Assembly (NCBI GenBank): GCA_947628755.1
Contig: CANRBC010000005.1
Location: forward strand, 53,009 to 117,008
From: an uncultured Clostridia bacterium
GTDB lineage: Bacteria > Bacillota > Clostridia > Lachnospirales > CAG-274
DNA: 64,000 bases
Reading direction: 5' to 3'
A model generated the notes under the pieces. It saw nothing but the letters and a program-made list of their open reading frames with translations. It was not told where the DNA came from and made no database searches. Below, piece after piece: positions 34,401-44,000 of the stretch; positions within the stretch are counted from its first letter, which is position 1; every line of letters starts with the position of its first letter. The position numbers and the translations under genes were made by a program.

Positions 34401-37400
34401 CATATCCTGCAAAGCTGTCATTGTTTCCGCCTACTCCCCATACATATAAGGTACTGTTGTCGGGCTTTCCGTTGGGATATGAAAAATCCAAGCTGATAGG
34501 AATTGTCTGTCCGCTGGGAACAGGACCTATCTCATAATAGTGATAATCTGTATTTTCCACCTTATGATAGGTAACAGGCACATTGTTGGATTCGCTTATA
34601 TTGTCTGTAAATAAACAGTCTTTACTGCACCTGAAGTAAAGTCTCAGCATACGGTTTTGTCCGTCTTGCGAAACATTAATTCTTATTTTATTCTGTTCTC
34701 CCGTAAGAAGCTCCTCTTTATCAGAAAATATCTCATAAAGTCCTTCATATATTTTTATAGGAGTTCTTCCGTCTACTCTTGTACCGAAAAATTCCTCTTC
34801 CTCCATATCCTCGGAAGGAGCGCCTTCAAGACCTGTATTATAGAAGGTAACACTTACTGCGCCCTTGTCCTTAAATATTTCAAGAGCCGCTTCAACAGTT
34901 GTGCAATCCTGAACGCTTTTCAAAGACATACACTCTGCAAAGGCATGAAGTGATACAGAAGTAATGCTTTCAATATTTTCAAATGTAACAGAGCTGACTT
35001 TTGACATGCTCAAGGCATAATCGTCAACAGCTGTGACATTATAACTGTTGTCTTCGCCTACTGCTTCGGGGATTTCAAAGCTCCCGCTTCTGTTTTCACA
35101 GGCATATACAAGCATAGCCGTTTTATCATCATTGAGCTTATACAAATCGCCTTCTGCCGAAACAAAGTATTTTCCCGCTTCTATGGTATCCAAAGGCGCA
35201 GGAAGTCCTGTAGAAGCAGTATCGCCTGTTATTTCGAGTTCATTTTCTCCTTCAAACACAAGCCTGCCTATATGCTTCTGTCCTGCCGCAAAAATATCCG
35301 ATGTAATGCTCTTACTGTCCTTGCCTATTGCCATTGTAAAATTAGTATTTACATTTGTAAATATATCTCTTGTGACAGTTTTGAGATTTGTGGAATTTAC
35401 ATAGAAGTATGAAAGCGACGGCATATTGCTAAAGGCAAAATCTCTTATCTCCTCAACCGTTGGCGGAAGTATTACCTTACTCAGAGTTGAACAGCTGTCA
35501 AAGGCTCTGTTTTTTATTGTCTTTAAATATCTGAGCTTTGAAAAATCCAAGCTCTTAAGAGCCGTCTTTGAAAAGGCATAGCCTTCTATAGTTGTAAGTA
35601 CACTGTCTTCGGGTATTATCAGCTGACTGAGTCTCTTGCAGTTTTCAAAAGCATTTCCTGTTATTGTTCCCAGAGATACAGGAAATGCAACGCTTTCAAG
35701 TCCGGAATTGTTAAAGGCTCTGTTGCTTAATTTTCCCAGACTGGGAAGCCTTGTAAGGTCTACAGACTTAAGGCTTTCCGTATTCATAAGTGACCAATCG
35801 CCTAATTCCCATACAAAATTCTTTTCTATGACGCCGTTAAAATCAATTTCGCTAAGAGATGTGCAGCCATAGAACATAGCGCCGCCATTTGAGCTAAAGT
35901 TATATCTTTCGGGCATAATTACTCTCTTAAGACTTGTACAGCCCTTAAATGTGCCTACGGCAACATTGTTGTTATTATTGCCTGTATATCCTTGAAATAA
36001 TACGCTATAGGAGCTTATTGCTGAAAAATCGATTTCCTCAAGAGAGGTACAATTCTGGAAAATACCTATGCCCATCTGATTCAAAGTGCCGCTTCCAAGC
36101 CTGAAGCTCTTAAGCTCCTTACAGCCATAAAAGGCAAAATCACCTATATAGGTACTTATTCCATTCACAATATTCACATCTCTGAGAGCCGTATTGTAAA
36201 AAGCGCCTCCCGATGCCATATCTTCTACATTTCCTGTCCTTGTGGCATATCCTATCGAATTTATTTTTATATTCTCAAAATTTATTTTTGAAAGCCTTAC
36301 ACAATTACTAAAGGCTGCTCCCTCTATAGTTACGGGATAGATCATATTTTCAGGTGTATCGAAGACCACTTCTTCAAGAGATGTGCAGTATTCAAAGGCT
36401 CTTTCCCTTATAATCATCATACCCGGCGCGTCTACATCGAAAATAACCTTCTTAAGACGACTTTCATTGCCTGCAAACTCTCCCTGCTCCATTACCTTTG
36501 TAGGAATAGTCGCAGGTCCCATATTTGTAATATGCACAGTAAGGGTATAGGACAAGTCATGATTAAGAGTAAGCTCATAGTTAGCGCTGTTTATCACCTG
36601 CTCTATGCTGAGAGGCATAATATCACAGGAAAGACAGCCGCTGTCATGTCTGTGCTCTAAATATCCGCACACAAGCTCTCCGTTTTCGTTATAGCAGCCT
36701 GTACTGTGAGTATGCTCCTCAAGACCGCATATAAATTTATCCTGTCCGTCCGTTTCTATACTGTCAGTAGTAGTTTCCGTATATTCCTCTACATAATCCT
36801 CGCTGTGAGTTTCAACCGTTGTATCGGCATCTGCTCCGCCGCCGGATATAATTTCATCGGGCACAGTTATTCCATTGTCAGGCTCGTCGGGATACTGTTC
36901 ACTGTACTTCGGCTGGTCATAATCAGCTTCACTATCATCCGTGGGGTTGCTTACAGAGCTTGATGACACAACCGTATCGGGTATAAAGAAGCCTGCGTCC
37001 TTATCAGTGGTTTCCTCGGCTTCGGCTTCTGTTGCCTCGGTTATCTCCATTTCTGTTTCGGTGATTTCCTCGGTCTCAGTTTCTGTTTCCTCATCTACGA
37101 CAACCTCTATATCACTCTCATAACATTCCTCTGTATGAGTATGCTCCTCAAGACCGCATATAAGCTCCTCACTTGTTTCATAACATTCCTCGGTGTGGGT
37201 ATGCTCGTCATTTTCCTCAAGTCCGCATACAAGAGCCGTGTTATAGGTATAGCACTCTTCGCTATGGGTATGCTCCTCCAAGCCGCATATAGTTTTTCTT
37301 TCCATTGTGATGCCCGGAAGTATAAGTATATATGTAGTTATAAACACAACAATAACGCCCATTACAGACAAAAGCCTATATCTGAGCTTATTTCTTTTCT

Positions 37401-37443
37401 GCTGTGATATAAAATTTGACGCACGCTTTAACAGATCATTCAC
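28420..37443 (-). CDS. Giant LPxTG cell-surface adhesin 1
   Basis: A 3007-aa surface protein, presumably an adhesin. Order: one membrane-spanning export segment (24-45, LLSVMGVIVVFITTYILILP), three C-x4-8-H-x-H-x3-C motifs (from Cys53, CGLEEHTHSEEC type), a Glu/Thr-rich linker, two more such motifs (near 240-275), BspA-type leucine-rich repeats (about 300-780, e.g. AFEYCTSLEEVVFD), many Ig/DUF11-like and isopeptide-type beta domains, one SpaA/Cna-B domain (GLIKTDETGEKVLEGAVFGLYS), LPETG at 2971 and a final membrane helix with RRNI tail. The GTG start at 37443 follows AGGGGG and aligns with the ATG of gene 2. Sortase is not in this window. Confidence 0.9.
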   Translation of the reverse strand: MNDLLKRASNFISQQKRNKLRYRLLSVMGVIVVFITTYILILPGITMERKTICGLEEHTHSEECYTYNTALVCGLEENDEHTHTEECYETSEELICGLEEHTHTEECYESDIEVVVDEETETETEEITETEMEITEATEAEAEETTDKDAGFFIPDTVVSSSSVSNPTDDSEADYDQPKYSEQYPDEPDNGITVPDEIISGGGADADTTVETHSEDYVEEYTETTTDSIETDGQDKFICGLEEHTHSTGCYNENGELVCGYLEHRHDSGCLSCDIMPLSIEQVINSANYELTLNHDLSYTLTVHITNMGPATIPTKVMEQGEFAGNESRLKKVIFDVDAPGMMIIRERAFEYCTSLEEVVFDTPENMIYPVTIEGAAFSNCVRLSKINFENIKINSIGYATRTGNVEDMASGGAFYNTALRDVNIVNGISTYIGDFAFYGCKELKSFRLGSGTLNQMGIGIFQNCTSLEEIDFSAISSYSVLFQGYTGNNNNNVAVGTFKGCTSLKRVIMPERYNFSSNGGAMFYGCTSLSEIDFNGVIEKNFVWELGDWSLMNTESLKSVDLTRLPSLGKLSNRAFNNSGLESVAFPVSLGTITGNAFENCKRLSQLIIPEDSVLTTIEGYAFSKTALKSLDFSKLRYLKTIKNRAFDSCSTLSKVILPPTVEEIRDFAFSNMPSLSYFYVNSTNLKTVTRDIFTNVNTNFTMAIGKDSKSITSDIFAAGQKHIGRLVFEGENELEITGDTASTGLPAPLDTIEAGKYFVSAEGDLYKLNDDKTAMLVYACENRSGSFEIPEAVGEDNSYNVTAVDDYALSMSKVSSVTFENIESITSVSLHAFAECMSLKSVQDCTTVEAALEIFKDKGAVSVTFYNTGLEGAPSEDMEEEEFFGTRVDGRTPIKIYEGLYEIFSDKEELLTGEQNKIRINVSQDGQNRMLRLYFRCSKDCLFTDNISESNNVPVTYHKVENTDYHYYEIGPVPSGQTIPISLDFSYPNGKPDNSTLYVWGVGGNNDSFAGYDGKVILPTDDLSEEGIFTNGEYHKTVWNTIEYHYPIEKIYNSADKVKMMLSPDGKKTLANLGYWVFWGKDEEHGGAQIGANRSLASDYVNSIDIEDTFTLPTYISWREGIKEAKKNGNYRCEFVSEGGGVYVIYVTIDEEEYELVRVKLNNGNVSVAGGVDFEINEDNTITLKWEIFNKNNTYNGSEMGNPSIDVIFGPKVLIFDEESYKKDNPDTAANVVLKDAINKVDCNENYYYAESWSPEEYTVKHDIALSSVQGDITLKKIRVNEYDVKDPSGDKFMNFGDDDIFRITAENNSAFNCGELSYFEDNLNKYHYIRPSDMEKMFKEASDEENRYEFIIKNAFISDSRHNESVVLVDGRTTDTLDVQYSGDGGDYISRSYSDTDRVTDKAVITISQDAENADIYNINIVYGDVNNSYTIGKDKDYSSIDEALDALGFVVTEPCTYTVRYYTEGLDAGSSKEFNIYSSFKNTFMLLVDDRDEYYGSTEDTSSSAGNTINDVFIEHADNNSVSACKEDSGVIKNAGISSNLGSIKLRPEITLQKAGTIDGKTDQMGNDYEFNNDTVWDYDIVIFHNNDSGYDDVIPVTDYMEGVSAFLAPVEDNRGAEWTSGLKVYTNKSDNKDYYVLMPDEAVGSKREFRGVMFGDYYADRITVERLDNGEIATTAKWYIKDFLGANFTCEINYKVYSDIEFLKCNESSMKRKVFNRGWMGDRPSHRLYDFKGGYSFALKFDKKIVTEKGSRPALDILDSDDFSRITRDTRKVTYRLEFKNEVDNAPQILRGSDFFDILPYNDGFFEWRYADNISIEYCTNGANINIKNGSSEISPNTVSDGREIYIDSRDDVTGTTPDIKQQYMRWKNTFSAEFPDTSASLYIYVTLDFPGDTPEQWQEYMAAHGTDYLTNTLEAWEYPKSVSHELSDPGLAFLQKGVYETGRYTMYNANIDYSAAVPKPSVKTYYRGQDRFTYQNDIEAAGTTLSRGMVAYYTIIKNSSSTTRLYLSTIYDQLPKGFTFFSLRNNPDINPGDYYNSWAGVGCVENIKDNVMVHDSSRPELAVAAPGSKIGLNGDYPMVKAKRVESRNGHVIMGFDIECDKGTPCTGFGYDAMKDKFYLEPGYYVQFGYECLTGPEYDSEDTAVNAAAMELYNSGMEIAVDNDTAVNISTFNKMTPNNDGERYLWDNSEARNHGFTSGNNESMWIASDVTVYRGNDIVPGIEKKVTSTGSTVDTGHSVTKGNTVTWTVKEYNDGTGMMDGYTFTDTLEFPQYFKGNVTYNSYSRDFQARTKDSYEDGRLSWMNNNYLLKFGDWQNIGKDNISVTLTTNRKDDLVFNAEDIEKGTPKEGYFDIKYGYNQNALERPASVALKKNVDSMTLTIDFPKGEGWAIAPNGYVEMTVQSNNATGVYNSDPAIYNTAVLKPNASYDEGAVINGENIRESGANAGVRAIDYISSDISSPTSSEMEIDDCKGQNNHAKGSESKNKIVIKDKNEPVEYTLTVNNSEDLYMNWLVLISNLPEIGDANTISESISRGSEFLLSLYKDPGFSCVVKLQDGTEMEITPVIQYSTKTTFGESDWQPDGNSDWKDYREGLSEEGLNTIRSVRLVITEKIPPGAVITFKYKAIADEKAKPGETAWNTFGYRYERHNPDSIDATTMEQLFATPLKVGVSIPTVPELTKTLVNKDRKEITASEDTTFSYIIYLGEAMSFSDYTQDTIAAALTADSRAFTKVTLNVPAGSGVSEAVDLNSLYQWHINTEGVIEQTDTPWNWSFDFDAKGNMITQSYSIVELTEESSKTYSYNSTVVGSRTITQRNTSFTYNPASNINIRYMNSRENWGYGLIKTDETGEKVLEGAVFGLYSPDVKELLSDDVIRESGFEPDYVRTIVHSDSGVDTTYYLSRIDITDNTGRILCKDVLGYDRYLLKELKPPDGYYTDEEEPEYRVLDYSNRVEYASMEIKNIAGTPLPETGGYGLTDTLKLLALLLMSFSAVTFIFRYVRRNI

Positions 37444-37916
37444 TGCGCTTCCCCCTTCTTGCGCTTCTATCCGATATAAAATCTGCAACAGCCGTAATGG
37501 GTATGAGATACCCAAATCCTCCTGTTCCAAAAAATTTTATTTTGTTTTGCTTATACTTTTCTTATCTTCATGCTGCTAAAATTTTTGTAAACTCGATAAT
37601 TCTATTTCCGCCCAAAGCTTCCTGTTCATTTTTGTTTGAGAATTTTAACATTTTTAATAGTTTATACATATTTTAGCACAAATTACATAATTATTCAAGA
37701 CTTTTGGCATAATTTTTTTACAAAAACCACTAATTATTAATATTCCCTTTCTAATTTGTTGTTATAATTAACAAAAAATTCACTTAAAGCCTTTTATTTA
37801 TTGAAAAATACAGCATTGACATGTCGGCGGATATTTCTCCCTTGAGGTTCATAAATACAATAATATGTATTTATCTTTATAATTATGTACTCAAGGGTTT
37901 ATTGATTGTCCTTTTA
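37444..37916. other. Intergenic region between the giant genes: leader and promoter, no gene
   Basis: The region holds the roughly 220-nt leader of giant gene 1, with a small GGGTAT/ATACCC hairpin, and its promoter. The part above the promoter (AACAAAAAATT, TTATTTATTGAAAAATACAGC) resembles the sequence upstream of giant gene 2 at 47510-47565, so the tandem duplication includes the control region. I see no ORF with a ribosome binding site. Confidence 0.55.
37670..37698 (-). promoter_or_regulatory. Promoter of giant gene 1
   Basis: TTGAAT and TAAAAT (minus strand) with a 17-bp spacer. The same hexamers, spacing and flanks (AATTATG before the -35) occur upstream of giant gene 2 at 47420-47448, which supports the call. 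Confidence 0.6.
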
Positions 37917-38084
37917 TAAAAAAACCGACAGGCAGACATTCATACAAGAATACATACCTATCGGTTATATTAAGAAAGACTGTCCCCATTGTGAGGGATA
38001 GGGCTCTGCAAGAGAAGAGGCATTTAAAATGCGACAGTCTGTCTTACAATATTTTGAATAGTCCATATAGGGACAAAATACAGT
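37917..38084 (-). repeat. 3' UTR repeat of giant gene 2 with terminator
   Basis: The second copy of the sequence at 28254-28419, immediately after the stop of giant gene 2. The minus-strand reading ends in a terminator stem (ACCGA/TCGGT) with a T-run. The similarity continues into the last 35 codons of both genes. Confidence 0.8.
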
Positions 38085-41000
38085 TTATATATTTCTCCTT
38101 ACATATCTGAATATAAATGTCACGGCTGAAAAGCTTATGAGAAGCAGAGCAAGGAGCTTCAAGGTATCAGTCAGTCCATAGCCGCCTGTTACGGGGAGAG
38201 GTACTCCCTTTTCATTTTCCACGGTAAGAGTGGCAATATAGTCGGAGACTTCCGCATCTCTTTCTATATAATGAGGCTTTGTATCTCCGTAATAGCCGTT
38301 AGGCGCTTTTATTTCAAGAACAACATATTTTTCCTCACATACGCCTGTAAATCTGGCAATACCGCTGTCGGGAGTTTCCTTTGTGTCTGAAAGATAATAG
38401 TTTTTTTCTTCATACTCTACCGTAGCAAAATTCTTTTCATCTATGCCCAAGGCTTCCATTTCCTCGGAGGTCATTTGGTCTGCTTCGTTGGGAGAATAAA
38501 GACCGAACAATGCGCCTGCAAGACGGCTGTTGTCCTCCTTATCCACCTTAAGTATGTCAATACGCCAATCAGGCTTTGCATTGGCAAAGGTTATTTCCTC
38601 GTTTTTATCCTTGTTGTATACAAAGCTGTACTGTCTGTCGGGCATACCGTTTATGCTGTCAAAGGCATAATTGCCTTCATCGTCTACCTCAACGGCATAA
38701 TATGTTGCGCCTTCTTCCCATTTCCATTTTTTCTCAGTATTTTCTTGAAAGCTACCGCTGGCATAGTTGTTGTTATTCCATTCATTAACAGAACCATCTG
38801 CTAAAGAGAAAATTTCGGATTGTGAAGCACCGCTTGGAACTTTAAGAGTAATAACAGTCCAATGTTTAGCTTCATTCCACTGTTCACCAAGTTTACTTGA
38901 TATTCCATTTTCGGTATAATCGGGAAAATCTATTTTATTGCCGCTTTCACTCTTGTATATCACAAACCTATATGTTTTCTCTTTATCAGCCTTTGACAAA
39001 GAACCCTTGCTGTTTACAATAGTCTTTTTGATCTGAGGTGCGGAGGGTATCCTTACGCCGACATTAAGAGGAGCGGCAGTTGCAAAGAGATCTCCTGACC
39101 AATACCTATAACCAAAGCTGTTCCATGCAACCTGTGAAGGCTCTGCTTCTCCGTCAATTACAGCATTAAAGCTAATTTTAACGGTGGAATTGCCCTGTAT
39201 GAGCTTATCTCCCACTTCGGAATTGTCAATAACAACTCTGAGAGAGCGCGCTTTTTCAGCGAGATCGTTCCATTCCGATGTGCCTTTCCAGTCCTCATCT
39301 ATATAACTGTTACCTCCATCAGAGGAGCCGTTCTTTGTGCTGTAGCCTATTGTATATTGAGTGTTGGTAAGCGGCGTTTCCGTATTGTCCGGAGCTACTA
39401 CCTTTACCTCAATATTCGGCTCAGCAGCCAGCTTTACTTTAAACTCACTGTCTCTTGCAAGGTCCTGTCTTACAGTATTGCCGTCGCCTACAAAGGGGAG
39501 ATTATCAATGACAACAAGCTTATCCATAGCATTTTCTCCTGCATTGCTTATATTAAGAGTGTATCTGAATGTCTTTGTACTGTCGGAGAGGAAAATGCAA
39601 TTATGGTCAAGGGCGTTAGATATACCATTATTTGTATCGTTACCAACTTCAACAATTTCCTTATAAGAGGTTGTGGGTTGACCGATATATACGCTTACGG
39701 GAGCGCTGCTCTTTACGCCCTTACCGCTGTCTGTAAAAGGCTTACCCTGTGATACAAGTCTTGTATTGAAATCCTGAGTCGGTATTATATCAGCTGTGTT
39801 GATATATGTGCCTGTAGGAATATCATTAGCTGCCACAGTGGGTATATCCAGCTCGCAATAGCCTCCCGGGGGTATTGAGTAGACATTATATCCCGTTTCC
39901 CCTGACCACTCATTTATACTTACAAAATGCAACGTCAGCTTTTCTACAGTTTCACCTTTGGAATTCTTATTTTGCTCAAATTTTATTTTGATTCTGCAAT
40001 ACTTTGATGTGTTTTTATCTGTATTTGGCAAAATATACCATGCAGCAATATCCTTTTCAGTATCATCTGCTTTTATTTCAATAGGTTCTGTATCCTTACC
40101 GTTATTATTTGTAATTATTTTCAGTGAAGTATCTCCATTTTCACGTTCCTTTATTCTGAACAGAATATCTTCGCCAAGTCCATCTGCATTGCCCGACTGT
40201 AACCGAATATTTGTATGATCATTGGGGATTCCGTCTACTTTAGCAGTTCTTGCAAATATGGAAAATCTAAGGTCGCCCTGGAATTTAAAGCCCGGCTCTA
40301 AGGTATCCTCTATAACATAGTCGTACAAGGCGTCGGTGCCGTTATTGTGGGCAGTTATTTTCCATTTGACTTTACCGCCCTGCTCTGCAAAGGGAGATTC
40401 CACTGTCTTTGTTATGCCTGGTATTATTTCTCCTCTTGTAAGCTTTACATCGGATACAAGCCACTGCTTATTTACAGTATCGGCGTTAAGGTCGGTGTGT
40501 TCCGTAAAGCCCAGTTTTCCTGCATGCTCATCGCTAAGCACATCACAGCCGCCGTCATTGGGAAGCATACCGTTGGCATCCGATACGTTTACTTTTGTAT
40601 CCCTGTCTGCCTCAACTCCGTTATTTCCGTTGTCCACATATTCCATGGCGACATAGTTTACGGCGTCCTTGCCGTAGTCCTTAGACGGAGTAATCACAGT
40701 ATATGCAAACTGCGTAAATTCACCGGGACGTAAATATGGATTTTCGTTTTCATCAACGCCTAAATTGTATTCGACAGGATCGCCATCGTCAGTTATCTTG
40801 TCACCTTTTTCAAAATGGAACTTTAATCTGTTCCTGCCATCCTCTGTCTGCACTGTACCATCATATACGATATATGCCATTACAAAGGTGCCGGCAGCCT
40901 GTGTTTCGGCTCTGTTTTTCCACTTGTCAAGACCCTCGGGTACAGCAATAATATTTTGAAGCTGCTGTCCATTATCTCTGGGGGCAGTAGGCGCAAATTT

Positions 41001-44000
41001 ATTTGTTCTATCATAATTTCTTGCACCTACAAAATACCTGTTCGATGCCCAATTCGCATCGGTGCTAAAATTCTTGGCAGCGCTGTTTCTGAGAGCAAAG
41101 AACTGGAAGCCCTCAGGAAGAATATCGTAAACGGGAGCAAGAGTCATATTGGTAGTACCGCTGTTTTTTATAAAGAAATAATAGGTAACAGTATTTAATA
41201 CACCATTCATATCTACTTTACCGCCATCTAACTTTACTTCTTTATCATTAATAGAATAATGATACCTGTCCTTATCTCTGTAATATTCCAATAAATATGT
41301 ACCATCAGTAGCATAATATCCCGTTTCATAAACGCCCTTCTGCAGTATCACCTTGCCTGGTTCGGCAAGCATGTGGCTTACGGTCTCGGGCAAATTATAA
41401 ACATAGAAGGTGTTTGTAAGACGGTCGTTACCCTTTTTAGCAACATAATTATCCCAATCTGCATCTTCGGGGAATGTAAGCTTTACATAAATATATATTC
41501 CGCTGTGAGGCGGCAGTTTTATATTCACGGCATTATCCCATACAATATACTGTTGACCGGCGCTGCTCGGCAAATCAGGATTCGGAGATGTATCGGTAAT
41601 GCTCCATTCATTGCCTTTTGTTATATCGCCAAGCTGCAGCTCTGCTCCATTCGTTGCAGCATAGTCAAGTATTGATATGTTGGTATCCTTAGTCCACTTA
41701 AAGACTTCTCCCGTATTGGGAAGGGCGTCATAAATATCATTGCCCTTTACAGTTGTTTCGTTTTCGTATGGATTTGTAAGCTCCAGTCTGTATACCACTT
41801 CATTGTCGCTTCGTGTTATAGGTGTGAAATCATCGCTGTCAAGCTCGTCAAATGCCGGCTCTCCGCCTCTTTCCGTTACTATTTTCTTATCGAATAACAC
41901 AGCCGCTCCGCCTGTAAGCAAAGGAGCATAAATCCTGTGCGTCGGGTAGTCGTTTGCCCATGCTTCATTATTAACTGAAAATCCGTTGCTCTCAACCGTA
42001 GGAGTTACATATTTTGTATCGCATATTGCCTTGTAGGCAAATGTATAGCTCGTATCTCTTTGCGGCAAATCGGTAATATAGTATTTTATAAGGGTCTCAA
42101 GTCCCGAAGCAACAGAGGTTACGGTTACGGAATCCGCATAAAGTCCATTGATGTACAATCCCTTGTATTCGCCTTCTTGATTGAGTACATAATACTCTAT
42201 GCCCTTATCCGTAAGCGTAGGCAAGCCTTTACCTTCAAGCTGTCTGTTATCCTTTACAGGCACAAGAAGAGCCTGAAGCCCTGACATTTTGTCAACAAGG
42301 GGCAGCGTATCATAGACGCTTCTTCCCCTGTGGCGCAAATCCACAGCATAGTCTATTACATCGCCGTATTCTACCTTGTGTACCTCCACGCCCTCATCGC
42401 CATTACCATTTATAGTAACGCCGTTTACATATCCGCCCTTGCTTATGCCAAGGTCGTAATACACCTTAAAGGGTTCGGTATTATCCGTGTATGGGTCAGA
42501 ATCAGGGGCTGTTGTATAAAGGGAAGCTTTATTATCAGCCCACACATCAACGTCTTTAGGCCAGCCGTAGTAGTACAGTGCATCCTTCGATGGAAGATAC
42601 ATAAGGGAATTCTTTACAGTAGCTCTTATGTTGTATTTCTTTGTCTTTCCTCCGTCTAAGGAATAATCATCGGGATAGTCCCACACAAGCTTATAATTAT
42701 CATTTGCAGTAACTATATAAGCGATACTGTCAAGAGCTGACTTTATATCCTCATAATCGCCGTCTGTGCCTACTGTTATATCCTTGTTTTCACTGTTATA
42801 GCTTACATTTATATTTATATTGCCGTTAGTGAGCTTAGTTAAAGTAATAACAGCTTCTTTTGATATAATATTTTCATCTGCATCTGCACAGCCGTTGTAT
42901 GGTGTTGTTTTTCCAGTATCCGTTGCCGTAAGCTCTGCTTTATTTTTACCGTCAATGGAAACGGCTGTACTGTCAACAATAGCAGTAATAACGGCATTTG
43001 TAATTGTTACGGTCAGATATTCGCCGTCTGTTCCGTCAAAAAGCGCTTGAATATTTTCGGGCTTTATATACTGGAGATTATTTTCACTTATCGAAACAGC
43101 GTCCTCAAGCCTGTCAATACCTTTATATGGGAACAGCATGGGATTTTTAACGGTTATTACATATTCCACATCTTCACCCATATACTCAGGCTTTTCTATC
43201 ATTTCCTTGTCAAAAAGGAGCTTGCCCTCCCCTTCACCGAGAGTAACATCTGCGCTGTCCTCTGATGTCTTAGGCTCTGAGAAGGAATAGTGAGTATCGG
43301 CTGTTATATCATTGTGTATAGTGCCAACATCAGCCTTTTCGCCCATAGGCTTTGCAAGAAGAATTTCATCACCAAGGGTCAGAGTGCCCTCAATATAGGG
43401 TATTTCCGAAGTAAGGCTCTGATTTGTACTTCTCCAGCCTATGGTATATTTGCCATCCTCAGTCTTGCTCAGCCACATTGACGTAACCTTGCCGAAGCCC
43501 GTAATACGGCATATTTCGTATTCCTTATTTTCTATGCCTTCTCCTGCACAGGCATAAAGGGTCACTCCACTCTCGTCAACGACAAATCTTGTACTTTCTA
43601 TATTGATATTTTCACGCCAGTTCAATGTTTCGGGAAGTGTAAGAGTATCTGTAAAATCCACATATTTTACAATATCGCTTCCCACGTTGAGTACACTGCT
43701 TTCCTCGGCAGGCGAATATTTAACAGTATAGCTAAGTCCCTTAAGACTGCTTGTAGCCGTGTCGGGAAGTGCGCTGCTCAGACCCTCTGACAATTCATCG
43801 AAGCTAATATTATCGGCATTAAGCACTTCCTTTTCTACCTTGAATTCGGTAGGCTTTGTTACCCACTCAGGCTCCAGATAAGTATCGGAGGTTTTTATTC
43901 CATCCAATTCATTTTCGCCTGGCTTTATTACCTTGTTTTCATATTCTGTTGCTTTATCGTTGCTCAGACTTACGCCCCACACCTGCATTTTGTTTCCCGG

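Noticed and set aside
37821-37830. Plus-strand TTGACA near 37816 as a promoter
   Set aside because: No -10 hexamer at suitable distance and no plus-strand gene follows.
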